A stretch of 32,518 nt of DNA, taken from assembly GCA_030824555.1 (NCBI GenBank), contig JAVBXK010000115.1:1-32518 (forward strand). Direction: 5' to 3'. The notes beneath the pieces were generated by a model. The model saw nothing but the letters and a program-made list of their open reading frames with translations, had not been told where the DNA came from and searched no databases. Position numbers and translations under genes: made by a program. The DNA comes from a bacterium (GTDB taxonomy: Bacteria > Pseudomonadota > Gammaproteobacteria > Burkholderiales > Burkholderiaceae_C). Numbering within the stretch: the first letter of the stretch is position 1; every line of letters starts with the position of its first letter. Shown in pieces: positions 32,517 to 32,518 of this stretch.

Positions 32517-32518
32517 AG

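Overview
The window looks like chromosome from a betaproteobacterium of the order Burkholderiales, probably Comamonadaceae-like. This is inferred from the high GC, the style of the fatty-acid oxidation operon (TetR, long acyl-CoA dehydrogenase, FadB-type fusion, DUF4442 thioesterase, thiolase), a long arginine-sensitive-type ArgB, a TctD/TctE-type two-component pair and a HigBA/GraTA module. No rRNA, tRNA or CRISPR array was seen.

Region 1 (1-16.3 kb) is an envelope and secretion block with many TTG leucine codons. It starts with a two-domain family-2 glycosyltransferase cut by the window edge. A methyltransferase with a zinc ribbon follows, carrying a decayed glycosyltransferase domain at its C-terminus. 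A wrecked IS3-family element fills the next gap. Two Sec-exported proteins come next, each closed by a strong intrinsic terminator. A tight operon then runs from 8.2 to 16.3 kb: a small protein resembling the N-terminal part of TnpB without its nuclease domain, two different type I secretion ABC subunits, an HlyD/PrtE adaptor, a TolC-like outer-membrane channel and a WecA/MraY-type sugar-phosphate transferase. Several of these genes overlap by ATGA. The block suggests coupled surface glycan synthesis and protein export, but no RTX-type secretion substrate lies in the window.

Region 2 (16.4-26.8 kb) is CTG-rich and reads as core genome: argB, a TctD/TctE-like two-component system, a TetR regulator with a palindrome upstream, and four beta-oxidation genes ending in a clear terminator.

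Region 3 (26.9-30 kb) pairs a GltI-like periplasmic amino-acid-binding protein, with no permease beside it, with a membrane diguanylate cyclase (dCache-HAMP-PAS-GGDEF) starting 34 bases later. This may be a periplasmic ligand-sensing c-di-GMP unit.

Region 4 (30-32.5 kb) is accessory. It holds a small conserved-looking protein, an intact higBA toxin-antitoxin operon on the minus strand with a small third gene, a collapsed second higBA copy, gene debris, and a GNAT acetyltransferase followed by a large inverted repeat at the window edge.

The most unusual items are the RuvC-less TnpB-like protein coupled to a secretion operon, the hidden dead glycosyltransferase domain on the methyltransferase, the tandem type I ABC pair, and the decayed higBA copy whose deletion endpoints can be read.
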